Source: JASHUC01 sp035523875
Lineage (GTDB): Bacteria; Pseudomonadota; Gammaproteobacteria; Steroidobacterales; Steroidobacteraceae
NCBI GenBank assembly: GCA_035523875.1
Contig: DATKPY010000040.1
Coordinates: 119,849 to 183,848 of the forward strand
Reading direction: 5' to 3'
Length of the DNA: 64,000 nucleotides
Shown one piece after another: positions 9,261 through 20,044 of this stretch. Position 1 is the first letter of the stretch. Each line of letters begins with the position of its first letter. The notes under the pieces were generated by a model that was not told the DNA's origin, did no database searches, and was given only the letters and a program-made list of their open reading frames with translations. The position numbers and the translations under genes were made by a program.

Positions 9261-9710
9261 ATGCTGCAGGAACAGGAGCTCAAGACCTTCGTCGACGGCA
9301 CGACGAGCTACTTCGAGGTGGCAGCCCAGCAGCCGGCCACGGTGGGCTCGCCGTATCTCGTGACCGAGGGCTCCCCGACCGTGCACGAGTACACCGGCAT
9401 CATCAGCATCTCCGGGCGGCGCCAGGGCGTCGTGTACTTCACCGCGCCGAAGGCCATGCTTACCGTGCTGCTCATGAAGATGCAGGAGAACGACTTCAGC
9501 CACGAGAACATGCGCGACCTCGTCGGTGAGGTCGCGAACACCATCTCGGGCAACGCACGACGCGACTTCGGCAACGAGTTCGTCATCTCCGTGCCGAGCG
9601 TGCTCACCGGCGAGCGAACGGAGCCGCCGCTCGTGCCCGGCGCTCGCGCCTTCGTCATCCCGATCAACTGGCGTAGCCACAGCGCCAAGCTCGTCGTCTC
9701 GCTCAAGTAA
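9261..9710 (+). CDS. CheX-like chemotaxis phosphatase
   Basis: A 149-residue CheX/CheC-type protein. The helix ENMRDLVGEVANTISGNARRDFG carries the ExxN signature (Glu and Asn in GEVAN) used by CheX/CheC/FliY phosphatases to remove phosphate from CheY. The C-terminal stretch RAFVIPINW is also family-typical. It lies 34 bp after the CheY-like gene. It most likely switches off that regulator, completing a kinase-regulator-phosphatase set. Confidence 0.88.
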   Translation: MLQEQELKTFVDGTTSYFEVAAQQPATVGSPYLVTEGSPTVHEYTGIISISGRRQGVVYFTAPKAMLTVLLMKMQENDFSHENMRDLVGEVANTISGNARRDFGNEFVISVPSVLTGERTEPPLVPGARAFVIPINWRSHSAKLVVSLK

Positions 9711-9779
9711 TCCGCTGCGCGGCGTCGCGGATCGGGGCTCGCCGCGAGGTCAACCGGTTGCGCCTCGCGGCGTTGTAAC

Positions 9780-10454
9780 ATGGCGGATGAAGAGATCGTC
9801 GCCGTGCGTACCGTCAAGCCCGCCCTGATTCGCAACGCCCTTGCCGCCTCGCTCTTGGGTGCGCTCGTATGCGGCTGTGCGACCTGGCCTCAAGTGCGGA
9901 CGATGAGCGAGCCCGGCTTGAACCTCGCCGCCTACAACACCTACGACTACGTGCCGAATCCCGGCACGAACCGGGGCGGATACCGCAGCTTGACGACCCG
10001 CTATCTCGAGGACGCCGTCGATCGCGAGATGAGCGCACGCGGCTTCCTCAAGACCCCGGATCACCCGCAGCTGCTCATCAATTTCCGCACCTCCGTGCGC
10101 AACGTCGTCCAGGGCTCCTGGGGACCGGGGTACGGCTGGGGCTGGGGCGGCTGGGGACCAGGCTGGGGTGGATACGGCTGGGGACCGGGCTGGGGCGGCT
10201 ACGGCTGGGGGCCGGGCTGGTGGGGCCCGGGACCGTGGGGTTACGGACCCGGATGGGGCGACATTGAGACCTATAGCGAAGGTACACTCACGATCGATGT
10301 TATCGACGCAGCCACTCGCAACATCATCTGGAGCGGATCGGCGGTCAGCCCCGTCAGCCGCGCGGCGCTCGAGCATCCGCAGGAGTCGGTCAATCAGACC
10401 GTCGCAGCCGAGTTCGCGCGCTTCCCGCGGCCCGTCACCGGCGCCGCCCACTAG
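9780..10454 (+). CDS. DUF4136-type lipoprotein with Gly-Trp repeats
   Basis: A 224-residue exported protein. The N-terminus has a hydrophobic stretch ending LLGALVCGC (candidate lipidated Cys33), so it is probably an outer-membrane or periplasmic lipoprotein. The middle is dominated by Gly, Trp, Pro and Tyr (about residues 112-160) with three 9-residue units GWGPGWGGY. The flanks (AYNTYDYVPNPG, YLEDAVDREMSARGF, GTLTIDVIDAATRNIIWSGSA) fit the DUF4136 family. GTG 9804 is an alternative start. Role unknown; such proteins are usually envelope-associated. Confidence 0.75.
   Translation: MADEEIVAVRTVKPALIRNALAASLLGALVCGCATWPQVRTMSEPGLNLAAYNTYDYVPNPGTNRGGYRSLTTRYLEDAVDREMSARGFLKTPDHPQLLINFRTSVRNVVQGSWGPGYGWGWGGWGPGWGGYGWGPGWGGYGWGPGWWGPGPWGYGPGWGDIETYSEGTLTIDVIDAATRNIIWSGSAVSPVSRAALEHPQESVNQTVAAEFARFPRPVTGAAH
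10149..10229 (+). repeat. Three tandem 27-bp units encoding Gly-Trp repeats
   Basis: Units at 10149-10175, 10176-10202 and 10203-10229 encode GWGPGWGGY, GWGPGWGGY and GWGPGWWGP. They are in frame within the lipoprotein gene. The nearly identical bases make this a place where unit number may vary between strains or be misassembled. Confidence 0.8.
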
Positions 10455-10470
10455 GTCTCACACCCTGCTC

Positions 10471-11130
10471 TTGGCGGCCTGCGCGCTCGCCGCGCTGGCC
10501 GGCTGTGTGGGCCTCCACGCCCCTTCGGGCGAAGCGCCCCCCGGGTTTAGCCTTGCCGGCATCTGGGTGCTCGATCCCGCACACAGCACGGATACCCGCG
10601 CCGCCTTGAACGGGCTCGAGCGCGCCGGCCGCCGGCACAGCCGCACGGCTTCCGGCACGGATGACGGCCAGGGAGGCTTTCCCGGGTCCGGCAACGGCGG
10701 GGGGCCGGGAGGCGGGCGGCAATCGTCCGATCTCGACATGAGCCTCGTCCATGGGCCGTTCGTGCCGGATCTTTCGCTGCAGAGCACGGCGCTTGCCGGG
10801 GGGGACTGGCTCAAGATCACCCAGACGCCCGGTGAGATCACCATCGCGAGCGATCGCGGCACCACGAGCTATACCCCCGGGGAAAAGAGCGTCGTATCGG
10901 TTTCGACGGGCGTTGCGGACCAGGCCTCGGGGTGGAAGGGCAAGAAATACCACATCGAGATTCACCCGCAGGTCGGTCCCCACATCACCGAGGAGTTTCG
11001 GCTCTCCGACGACGGCAAGGTGCTGACCGAGGTCATCGACATCGGCCGGGACGGGCCCATCCCGAGCGTGAAGGTGACGCGCACCTATCACGCGAGCCGG
11101 CAGATCCCCTCGGAGCTGCCCGGCGGCTGA
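10471..11130 (+). CDS. Putative lipoprotein, start codon unclear
   Basis: The open frame encodes a signal-like stretch LLLAACALAALAGCVG with a lipobox (LAGC), then about 200 residues with a Gly-rich segment (GNGGGPGGGRQ) and a beta-rich part (GGDWLKITQTPGEITIASDRG to SVKVTRTYHAS). No ATG or GTG lies at a sensible place. TTG at 10471 is the closest accepted start but loses the basic n-region. ATG 10297 would overlap the preceding gene by about 150 bp. Translation may be coupled to the upstream stop at 10452-10454. Coding is supported by base composition and the lipobox; product function is unknown. Confidence 0.6.
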   Translation: MAACALAALAGCVGLHAPSGEAPPGFSLAGIWVLDPAHSTDTRAALNGLERAGRRHSRTASGTDDGQGGFPGSGNGGGPGGGRQSSDLDMSLVHGPFVPDLSLQSTALAGGDWLKITQTPGEITIASDRGTTSYTPGEKSVVSVSTGVADQASGWKGKKYHIEIHPQVGPHITEEFRLSDDGKVLTEVIDIGRDGPIPSVKVTRTYHASRQIPSELPGG

Positions 11131-11161
11131 GCTTTCCGGGCCCGCATCTGGTGCTGCGGAA

Positions 11162-12535
11162 GTGCCGCTCGAAACGCGCCCTTTGCAGCGGGTGCCCTCT
11201 CGAACCTATCCTAGGCGCGTGTCCGCTACTGCTCCGCCCGCATCCGCCACCCATCCGGAGAGCCTGGACGCCTTCCTGCGCTCCGGGGATGACGCGCTCG
11301 TGCCGGCGGCCCGCGGCCTCGAGCCGGAGGGAAGCGTACTGCCGCTGGAGGCTGATCCGCACGCGCACGGGGGCGCCGACCTTTATCCCGAGCGCGCGCC
11401 GTTCAGTCGCACCGAGCTCCTGCTGATTCTCGGCTTCTGGACGTTGATCGCGGCGCTCACCTCGGCGAACACGCTGCTCGAACCGCGCGCCGCGCGCGCC
11501 TCCTGGCAGCCGCTCGTGCCGTTCGCCTCGGTGATCATCGCGTTCGCGAACGCGTATCTGTGGGCGCTGCTCACGCCGGCGATCTTCCGCCTCGCGAGCC
11601 GCTACACGCTCGAGCGGTCCACCTGGCCGGTCCGCATCCTCTTCGTGGTGGTGGGACTGCTGCTCGCGATCGGGGTGGACACGGCAACCAGCTTCCTGCG
11701 TCACAGCCTCTACATGCGCACGAGCCCAATGGGTCCGGAGCTCGAGGCCATCGCGCGGCTGCGGCGCCTGTGGTTCATGAACGAGTTCATCGTGTATGTC
11801 GCGGTGCTCGCCGCCGGCTTCGCGCGCAACTATTTCCTCCGTTACCGCGTGCGCCGCGAGGAGGCGATCAACCTGAAGGCGCAGGCGGCGCAGCTGCAGG
11901 CGCAGCTCGCGGACGCGCGGCTTGCGGCGCTGCGCACGCAGCTCAATCCCCACTTTCTCTTCAACACACTGCACGCGGTCTCGGCGCTGGTCGAGCGCGA
12001 CCCGCGCGGCGTACGACGCATGATCGCTCGGTTGAGCGAGCTCCTGCGCACCTCGCTCGACGAAGCCGACGAGCCCGAAGTGCCCCTGCACCGCGAGCTC
12101 ACGTTCATCGAGCGCTACCTCGAGGTGATGCAGATCCGCTTCCAGGGCCACCTCAAGGTATCCGTGCACGTCGACGCGGACGCCCGCGATGCGCTGGTGC
12201 CGAACCTGATCCTGCAGCCGCTCGTGGAGAACGCCCTGAAGCACGGCATCAGCAAGACGACCGGTGCGGGCCGTATCGAGATCCTGGCGCGGCGCTCCGG
12301 GGCATCCATCATGCTCTCGGTACGGGACGACGGCCCCGGGATCGTAAAAACGGGCAGCCCGGGGAGCGAAGGGGTGGGCCTGCGCAACACGCGCCAGCGC
12401 CTGGCACAGCTCTACGGCTCGCATCAGAGCTTCGCGCTGCGTGCCGCCGACGGCGGCGGTCTCGCGGCGGAAGTCTCTCTTCCCTATCACACGCAGGCCG
12501 ACCTGCGGGCATCGGCGGTCGCCGAGCCCGTCTAG
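11162..12535 (+). CDS. LytS/AlgZ-type sensor histidine kinase
   Basis: A 457-residue kinase of the His_kinase (LytS/YpdA) family. The N-terminal 80 residues are soluble. Four membrane helices follow (about 82-103, 117-141, 158-178 and 196-223), then a short coiled coil, then the phosphorylation motif LRTQLNPHFLFNTLHAVSAL with His264. The ATPase has LQPLVENALKHGI and DDGPGI. GTG 11219 is an alternative start that removes 19 residues. A LytTR-type regulator follows after one base. The four-helix, no-PAS layout resembles AlgZ/FimS. The signal and targets are unknown. Confidence 0.9.
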   Translation: MPLETRPLQRVPSRTYPRRVSATAPPASATHPESLDAFLRSGDDALVPAARGLEPEGSVLPLEADPHAHGGADLYPERAPFSRTELLLILGFWTLIAALTSANTLLEPRAARASWQPLVPFASVIIAFANAYLWALLTPAIFRLASRYTLERSTWPVRILFVVVGLLLAIGVDTATSFLRHSLYMRTSPMGPELEAIARLRRLWFMNEFIVYVAVLAAGFARNYFLRYRVRREEAINLKAQAAQLQAQLADARLAALRTQLNPHFLFNTLHAVSALVERDPRGVRRMIARLSELLRTSLDEADEPEVPLHRELTFIERYLEVMQIRFQGHLKVSVHVDADARDALVPNLILQPLVENALKHGISKTTGAGRIEILARRSGASIMLSVRDDGPGIVKTGSPGSEGVGLRNTRQRLAQLYGSHQSFALRAADGGGLAAEVSLPYHTQADLRASAVAEPV

Positions 12536-12536
12536 C

Positions 12537-13370
12537 ATGCCTTCGGCGCGGCCGTTGCGCGTGCTCATCGCGGACGACGAGGCGCTCGCCAGACAGCGCC
12601 TGGAGGATCTGCTGCGCAGCGAAGACATGGTCGAGATCGTCGCGAGCGTCGAGAACGGCGAGGCCGCCGTGGAGGCGATTCGTTCGCTCGGGCCGGACCT
12701 GGTGTTCCTCGATGTGCAGATGCCGGGCCGCACCGGGCTCGAGGTGGTGCGGGAGGTCGGGCCCGAGCGGATGCCGGCCACCATCTTCTGCACCGCCTAC
12801 GATCGCTACGCGCTCGCAGCGTTCGACGTGGCGGCGGTCGACTATCTCGTCAAGCCCTTTGACGACGAGCGCTTCGAGCAGGCCTTCCGGCGCGCACGCC
12901 ACCTCATCGAGCTGAAGGAGATGGGCCGCATCGCCGAGCAGCTGCGCGCACTGCTGCAGGCAGACACTCATCCGGCCGGTCGTGCCGCCGATGCAGCGGC
13001 GCCCAGCGGCTCGGCGGCTCCCCCAGTGACGCCGTTCCTCGAGCGGATCGCCGTCGAGATGCGCGGTCAGGTGCGTGTCGTGCCGGTCGACACGATCGAG
13101 TACATCACCGCGAGCGGACCGTACGCGGAGATCCACGTGGGCGAGAAGACCTACATCATCCGCGAGCGCATGCAGACGCTCGAGGAGCGGCTCGACCCCG
13201 CGCGCTTCTTCCGCATTCACCGCTCCGTCATCGTGCGCCTGGAGCGCATCGAATCGCTCCTTCGCGAGCCCGGCGGCGATTACGCAGTGCAGTTGAAGGG
13301 CGGTGCGCGCCTCTCGGTCAGCCGCAACCGCGTGGAGCCCCTCGAGCAGTGGATGGGGCTGCCGCGCTGA
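12537..13370 (+). CDS. LytTR-family response regulator (AlgR-like)
   Basis: A 277-residue regulator: receiver domain with the acidic residues in RVLIADDEAL, phospho-acceptor Asp59 in LVFLDVQMPG and Lys in YLVKPFDD, then a Pro/Ala-rich linker, then a LytTR DNA-binding domain (about 167-275: VRVVPVDTIEYITASG, FFRIHRSVIVRLERI, LSVSRNRV). It starts 1 bp after the stop of the LytS-type kinase, so the two form one transcription unit and a cognate pair. Targets cannot be read here. Confidence 0.93.
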   Translation: MPSARPLRVLIADDEALARQRLEDLLRSEDMVEIVASVENGEAAVEAIRSLGPDLVFLDVQMPGRTGLEVVREVGPERMPATIFCTAYDRYALAAFDVAAVDYLVKPFDDERFEQAFRRARHLIELKEMGRIAEQLRALLQADTHPAGRAADAAAPSGSAAPPVTPFLERIAVEMRGQVRVVPVDTIEYITASGPYAEIHVGEKTYIIRERMQTLEERLDPARFFRIHRSVIVRLERIESLLREPGGDYAVQLKGGARLSVSRNRVEPLEQWMGLPR

Positions 13371-13573
13371 GGCTGTCAAGAAGAGCTGCACCCAACCGGG
13401 GCATGCCGAGCGGCGCGCGAGCCATCGTGGTGCACACGGCCTCGGCGACCGCGGGGAAGCTGCTGGCGATGCGGTTGCGCCCAACTCCCTGAGCCGCCGC
13501 GAGCTTCATCCGCGGGTACCGGCGCGCGCCCGGTCTTGTCTGATGGCTGCACGGATCTTGCAGCAACGCCTGC

Positions 13574-16123
<2,550 letters not shown>

Positions 16124-16130
16124 CGGCGGC

Positions 16131-17183
16131 ATGCGCGCTGCGATGTTTTACGGACGCAGGGACCTGCGTCTGGAGGAGGTGGTCGAGCCATCGCCGGAGC
16201 CCGGCGAGGTGAAGCTGCGTGTTCTCTTCAACGGCATCTGCGGCAGCGACCTGCACGAGTATTACGACGGGCCGATCACCACCCGCCCCGAGATTCCCCA
16301 CCCTCTCACGGGCGTCAGGAACCCGGTGATCCTTGGCCACGAGCTTTGCGGTCGAGTCGTCGAGCTCGGCCGCGGGGTCGAGGATCTCGAAGTCGGGGAT
16401 CTCATCGCGGTCGAGCCGGTCGAGACGTGCGGACGCTGCCTCTACTGCACCTCGGGGCAATACAACCACTGCGGCCTGCTCGCCTTCCACGGCTACAACC
16501 GGCGCGGCGGCGGGCTCGCCGAGTTCACGGTGGTGCGCCGCTCGATGGCACACAAGCTCCCGCGCGGCATGACGCCGCAGCAGGGCGCACTCATCGAGCC
16601 GATGGCGATTGCGTGGCGAACGGCCGACCGCGCTCGACTCGAGGCGGGGCAGACTGCGGTCATTCACGGCGCCGGACCCATCGGGATCGGTGTGTACTTC
16701 ACGCTGCGCCGGCGCGGTGTGCGCTGCCTCATCGCCGATCCCTCCCCCGCGCGCCGCGCGGTGCTCCGGGCCATCGGCATCGAGGGTGTACTCGACCCCA
16801 GCACCTGCGATGTGATCTGCGCGATCAAGGATCTGACCGGCGGGCGAGGCGCGCACGCCTCGATCGACGCGGCCGGCGTGCCGGCGGCCTTTCGGGCAGC
16901 ACTCCATGGAACGGCCGTCGACGGTCATGTGGTCGTGGTCGCGATCCACACCCGCCCGCTCGAGCTGCAACCGATGGACATCCTCATGTCCGAGGCCCGC
17001 ATCACGGGTGTTGCGCTCTCCTGCAATGCATTCCCTCCGGTCATCGCGGCGATGCAGGACGGTGCGTATCCGCAGGCGGGCTGGGTCGACGCGATCCCCT
17101 TCTCCCATCTCATCGAGGACGGCTTCGAGCGGCTGCACCGCCAGCAGGGCACGAAGATCCTGGTGAGCCTCACGGAGCCGTAG
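16131..17183 (+). CDS. Zinc-dependent medium-chain alcohol dehydrogenase (butanediol dehydrogenase-like)
   Basis: A 350-residue medium-chain dehydrogenase. Catalytic zinc ligands are Cys37 (NGICGSDLHEY) and His70-Glu71 (ILGHELCGRVVELG). The structural zinc site is Cys100, Cys103, Cys106 and Cys114 (ETCGRCLYCTSGQYNHC). The NAD(P)-binding loop is VIHGAGPIGIG at about 174-184. The sequence resembles (R,R)-butanediol and related dehydrogenases, but the substrate is not certain. It is 7 bp from glgP and 7 bp from the carotenoid oxygenase gene, so an operon is likely; pairing with the latter suggests it may act on an alcohol or aldehyde linked to that reaction. Confidence 0.88.
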   Translation: MRAAMFYGRRDLRLEEVVEPSPEPGEVKLRVLFNGICGSDLHEYYDGPITTRPEIPHPLTGVRNPVILGHELCGRVVELGRGVEDLEVGDLIAVEPVETCGRCLYCTSGQYNHCGLLAFHGYNRRGGGLAEFTVVRRSMAHKLPRGMTPQQGALIEPMAIAWRTADRARLEAGQTAVIHGAGPIGIGVYFTLRRRGVRCLIADPSPARRAVLRAIGIEGVLDPSTCDVICAIKDLTGGRGAHASIDAAGVPAAFRAALHGTAVDGHVVVVAIHTRPLELQPMDILMSEARITGVALSCNAFPPVIAAMQDGAYPQAGWVDAIPFSHLIEDGFERLHRQQGTKILVSLTEP

Positions 17184-17190
17184 CGAACTC

Positions 17191-18711
17191 ATGAGCGTGA
17201 TCCAGCCCGACCGCCGGTTCCCCGCCGAGCCGGCAGCCCCCAAGCGGCCCGTGCGATTCTCCGACAATCCCGTGTTCCGGCGCTTCGGTCCACCGTTTCG
17301 CGCGGAGGTGGAGCTCCGCGACTGCGAGGTCGAGGGCGAGATTCCCGAGGCCCTGAACGGCGCCTTCTATCGGGTCGGACCGGACTATCAGTATCCGCCC
17401 AAATGCCCCGACAACATTCCCTTCGACGGAGAGGGACACGTCGCGATGTTCCGCATCTGCGGCGGGCACGTCGACTTCCGCAGCCGCTACGTGCGTACCC
17501 AGCGGTACAAGGCGCAGGAGGCGGCGCGGCGCTCGCTCTTCGGCATGTACCGCAATCCCGCCACCGACGATGCGTCGGTCAAGGGCTTGAGCCGCGGCAC
17601 CGCGAACACGCACGTGCTTCACCATGCCGGCAAGCTGATGGCGCTCAAGGAGGACAGCCCCCCGGTGGTACTCGATCCGAACACGCTCGCGACGCTCGAT
17701 GACCGCTTTGACTTCGGCGGCCAGCTCGCGAGCCGCACATTCACCGCGCATCCGAAGTTCGACCCGCACACCGGGGAGATGCTCGCCTTCGGGTACGAAG
17801 CGACCGGGGAGGCGAGCGACGACGTGGCGGTCTACGCAATCGATCGCCGCGGGCGGGTCACCTGGGAAGCGTGGATCAAGGTGCCCTACGTAGGCATGCT
17901 GCACGACTTCGCCGTCACCCAAACGCACATCGCGTTTCTCGTGATTCCGATGGCGACGAGCGTCGCGCAGATGAAGTTGGGTGGAGTGCACTTCGCCTGG
18001 GACTCTGCGCTCCCGAGCTGGCTCGGAATCATGCGCCGCGGCGGCGACGGCAAGGACATCCGTTGGCTCAAGGGCCCGGAGCGCTGCGCAACGCATGTGA
18101 TGGGCGCGTTCTCCGAAGGCGAGCGCATCTACCTCGACATGGACATGGCGCGCAAGAATCAGTTTCCGTTCTTTCCGAACGCGAACGGCGAGCCGTACGA
18201 CCCGGTGGGCGCCGAGGGGCGCATCACGCGTCTCTCCGCGGATCTCTCGCGCAAGAGCGCCACGTACGACATGGAGGTGCTCTTTCCGCACCCCGGGATC
18301 CTGCCGCGCCAGGACGATCGCTATCACACTGTCCCGTACCGCTACGGCTTCATGCCGACCATGGATGCCACGCGCCCGTTCGACGAGCGGCTCGCAAACG
18401 TGCTCACGCAGCCGGTGAATTGCTGGACGCGCTTCGACCATGCGACGCGCTCCGCCGCCACGTTCTTCGCGGGCCCTGCCTCGACGCTACAGGAATGCTG
18501 CTTCGTGCCGCGCGCCCGGAACGCGCCGGAAGGGGACGGCTACTTGATCGGCATCGCCAATCGGCTGCTCGAGGGGCGCTCGGACCTCGTGCTCGTCGAC
18601 ACTCTGCACATGGAAGACGGCGCGGTCGCGGCGGTCAGGCTTCCCTTTCGGCTCAATGCCGGTATCCACGGGTGGTGGCTCGGCAGCGAGCATCTCGCCC
18701 CGTTCCGCTAG
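17191..18711 (+). CDS. Carotenoid oxygenase (RPE65/lignostilbene dioxygenase) family protein
   Basis: A 506-residue carotenoid cleavage oxygenase family protein. The four iron-binding histidines of the seven-bladed propeller are placed at His187 (FTAHPKFD), His238 (MLHDFAVT), His302 (CATHVMGAF) and His493 (NAGIHGWWLG). Other family stretches are GAFYRVGPDYQYPP and FDGEGHVAMFR. Members split a C=C bond of carotenoids, stilbenes or related phenylpropanoids with O2. The bacterial substrate cannot be read from sequence; lignostilbene-type cleavage is an alternative to carotenoid cleavage. The upstream zinc dehydrogenase may process the aldehyde products. Confidence 0.9.
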   Translation: MSVIQPDRRFPAEPAAPKRPVRFSDNPVFRRFGPPFRAEVELRDCEVEGEIPEALNGAFYRVGPDYQYPPKCPDNIPFDGEGHVAMFRICGGHVDFRSRYVRTQRYKAQEAARRSLFGMYRNPATDDASVKGLSRGTANTHVLHHAGKLMALKEDSPPVVLDPNTLATLDDRFDFGGQLASRTFTAHPKFDPHTGEMLAFGYEATGEASDDVAVYAIDRRGRVTWEAWIKVPYVGMLHDFAVTQTHIAFLVIPMATSVAQMKLGGVHFAWDSALPSWLGIMRRGGDGKDIRWLKGPERCATHVMGAFSEGERIYLDMDMARKNQFPFFPNANGEPYDPVGAEGRITRLSADLSRKSATYDMEVLFPHPGILPRQDDRYHTVPYRYGFMPTMDATRPFDERLANVLTQPVNCWTRFDHATRSAATFFAGPASTLQECCFVPRARNAPEGDGYLIGIANRLLEGRSDLVLVDTLHMEDGAVAAVRLPFRLNAGIHGWWLGSEHLAPFR

Positions 18712-18739
18712 GCACTGCGGCTCGCTCCGCGGGGGTCAC

Positions 18740-20044
18740 TTAGCGCGGGAGCGCCTCCTCGAGCAGCCGCGCCGGCTCGCCCGCCGCGATCTCGCGTGTG
18801 AGCCAGGTGTCGACCACCTGCGCAAGCCGCGGATCGCGCGCCATGAGGATCACCTTTTCCTCGCGCGTGAGCGTTCCGGGGAGTACACGGCACAGCTGTC
18901 GATAGCGGCGGGTCGCGAGGGCGACCTCCACCGCGTCGGTCACCATCACGTCGGCCCGTCCCGCGACGATCTCGCCGAAGATCGTCGCATTGTCGGGATG
19001 AATGACGATGCGCGCGCGCGCAAGGTGCGTCCGCACGTAGCGCTCGTTCGTGCCACCCGGGTTCACGATCACGCGCACGGCCGGGCGATCAACTGCCGCA
19101 AGACTCGCGAAGCGCTGCGCATCCGCGCAGCGCGCGATCAAGGTCTTGCCGGTCGCGGCATAGGGGACGGAGAGCGCCGCGAGCGCCGCGCGAGCGGGCG
19201 TTGCCGAGATCCCGCCGATCGCCAGGTCGAATTCATTGCGCCGGAGGTCCGAGAGCAGCCTGGGCCAGCTCGTACGCACGTAGACGGGCTCGGCACCCAG
19301 GGCCGCGGCGAGCGCGCCGGCAAGCGCGATGTCGGCACCCGCGAGCCGGCCGTGCGATTCGGCGCTGAAGGGGGCGTAGTCGCCGGTGGTGCCGATGCGT
19401 AGCAGATGCGCCGCCTCGATGCGCGGGAGCGCCGGCAGAGCCCTGAGACGGATCGCGGCAAGATCCGTGAGGAGCGCGTGGCGGCTCGCGTCCGACCAGC
19501 CCGCGCTCCTCAGGAGCCGCGTCGCACTCGGTGCGTACCGGGTGCTGAAGTCGGCGCGCGCGAAGGCGGGTGCCGCGAGATAGAGCGCACGCAGGAGCTC
19601 GCTCGTGAGCCGGTCGAGATGGGGGCGCACCTCCTGGGCTAGGCTCGGCACCCGGCCGGTGAAACCGAAGCCGCGCTCGCGCCAGCGTTGCTCGAGACCG
19701 GCCTCTTCCGCTCGCGCGAGCTCGATCTGCAGCGCGAAGAGCCGCTCGAGCGCGGGTGCTGCGAGCCCGAGCGGGGCGCCCGCGCGCACGGCCGACGCGA
19801 CGACGAGCCGCTCGCGGGCGGGGTCGGACACCGGCACGCGATGCTGCCACTTCCACGCCGCAACACCGGGCATCAGCGCGAGCCGCTCGTTCGCGAGCGC
19901 GAGGACTCGCTCGATGCGCGCGTCGGTGTCGCTGAAGTGCGGCTGCACGAGCGGGCCATCGCCTGCGCGCGCCGTCGCCGCCATGCACAGTGCTGCTGCG
20001 ACCGCGAGCGCGAAGCGCGCGGCACGATGCCGGTCCGCTCTCAT
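18740..20044 (-). CDS. Periplasmic chorismate mutase (AroQ-gamma) fused to cyclohexadienyl dehydratase (PheC)
   Basis: A 434-residue exported protein. Residues 1-27 are a signal peptide ending ATARA. Residues 40-205 are helical and match the secreted AroQ-gamma chorismate mutase class: ANERLALMPGVAAWKWQ with Arg54 and Lys65, DPARER with Arg77, and FALQIELARAEE with Glu114 in the expected order. Residues 213-434 match PheC, a periplasmic-binding-protein-fold dehydratase: LRIGTTGDYAPFS, FDLAIGGIS, VNPGGTNE, HPDNATIF and MVTDAVE. Together they would convert chorismate via prephenate (or arogenate) to phenylpyruvate (or phenylalanine) in the periplasm. It overlaps the upstream protease gene by 4 bp. 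Similarity to amino-acid binding proteins is expected from the shared fold. Confidence 0.85.
   Translation of the reverse strand: MRADRHRAARFALAVAAALCMAATARAGDGPLVQPHFSDTDARIERVLALANERLALMPGVAAWKWQHRVPVSDPARERLVVASAVRAGAPLGLAAPALERLFALQIELARAEEAGLEQRWRERGFGFTGRVPSLAQEVRPHLDRLTSELLRALYLAAPAFARADFSTRYAPSATRLLRSAGWSDASRHALLTDLAAIRLRALPALPRIEAAHLLRIGTTGDYAPFSAESHGRLAGADIALAGALAAALGAEPVYVRTSWPRLLSDLRRNEFDLAIGGISATPARAALAALSVPYAATGKTLIARCADAQRFASLAAVDRPAVRVIVNPGGTNERYVRTHLARARIVIHPDNATIFGEIVAGRADVMVTDAVEVALATRRYRQLCRVLPGTLTREEKVILMARDPRLAQVVDTWLTREIAAGEPARLLEEALPR

Noticed and set aside
18740..20044. Plain amino-acid ABC transporter binding protein
   Set aside because: The C-terminal half matches PheC motifs specifically, the N-terminal half is AroQ-gamma-like, and no ABC permease or ATPase lies nearby.
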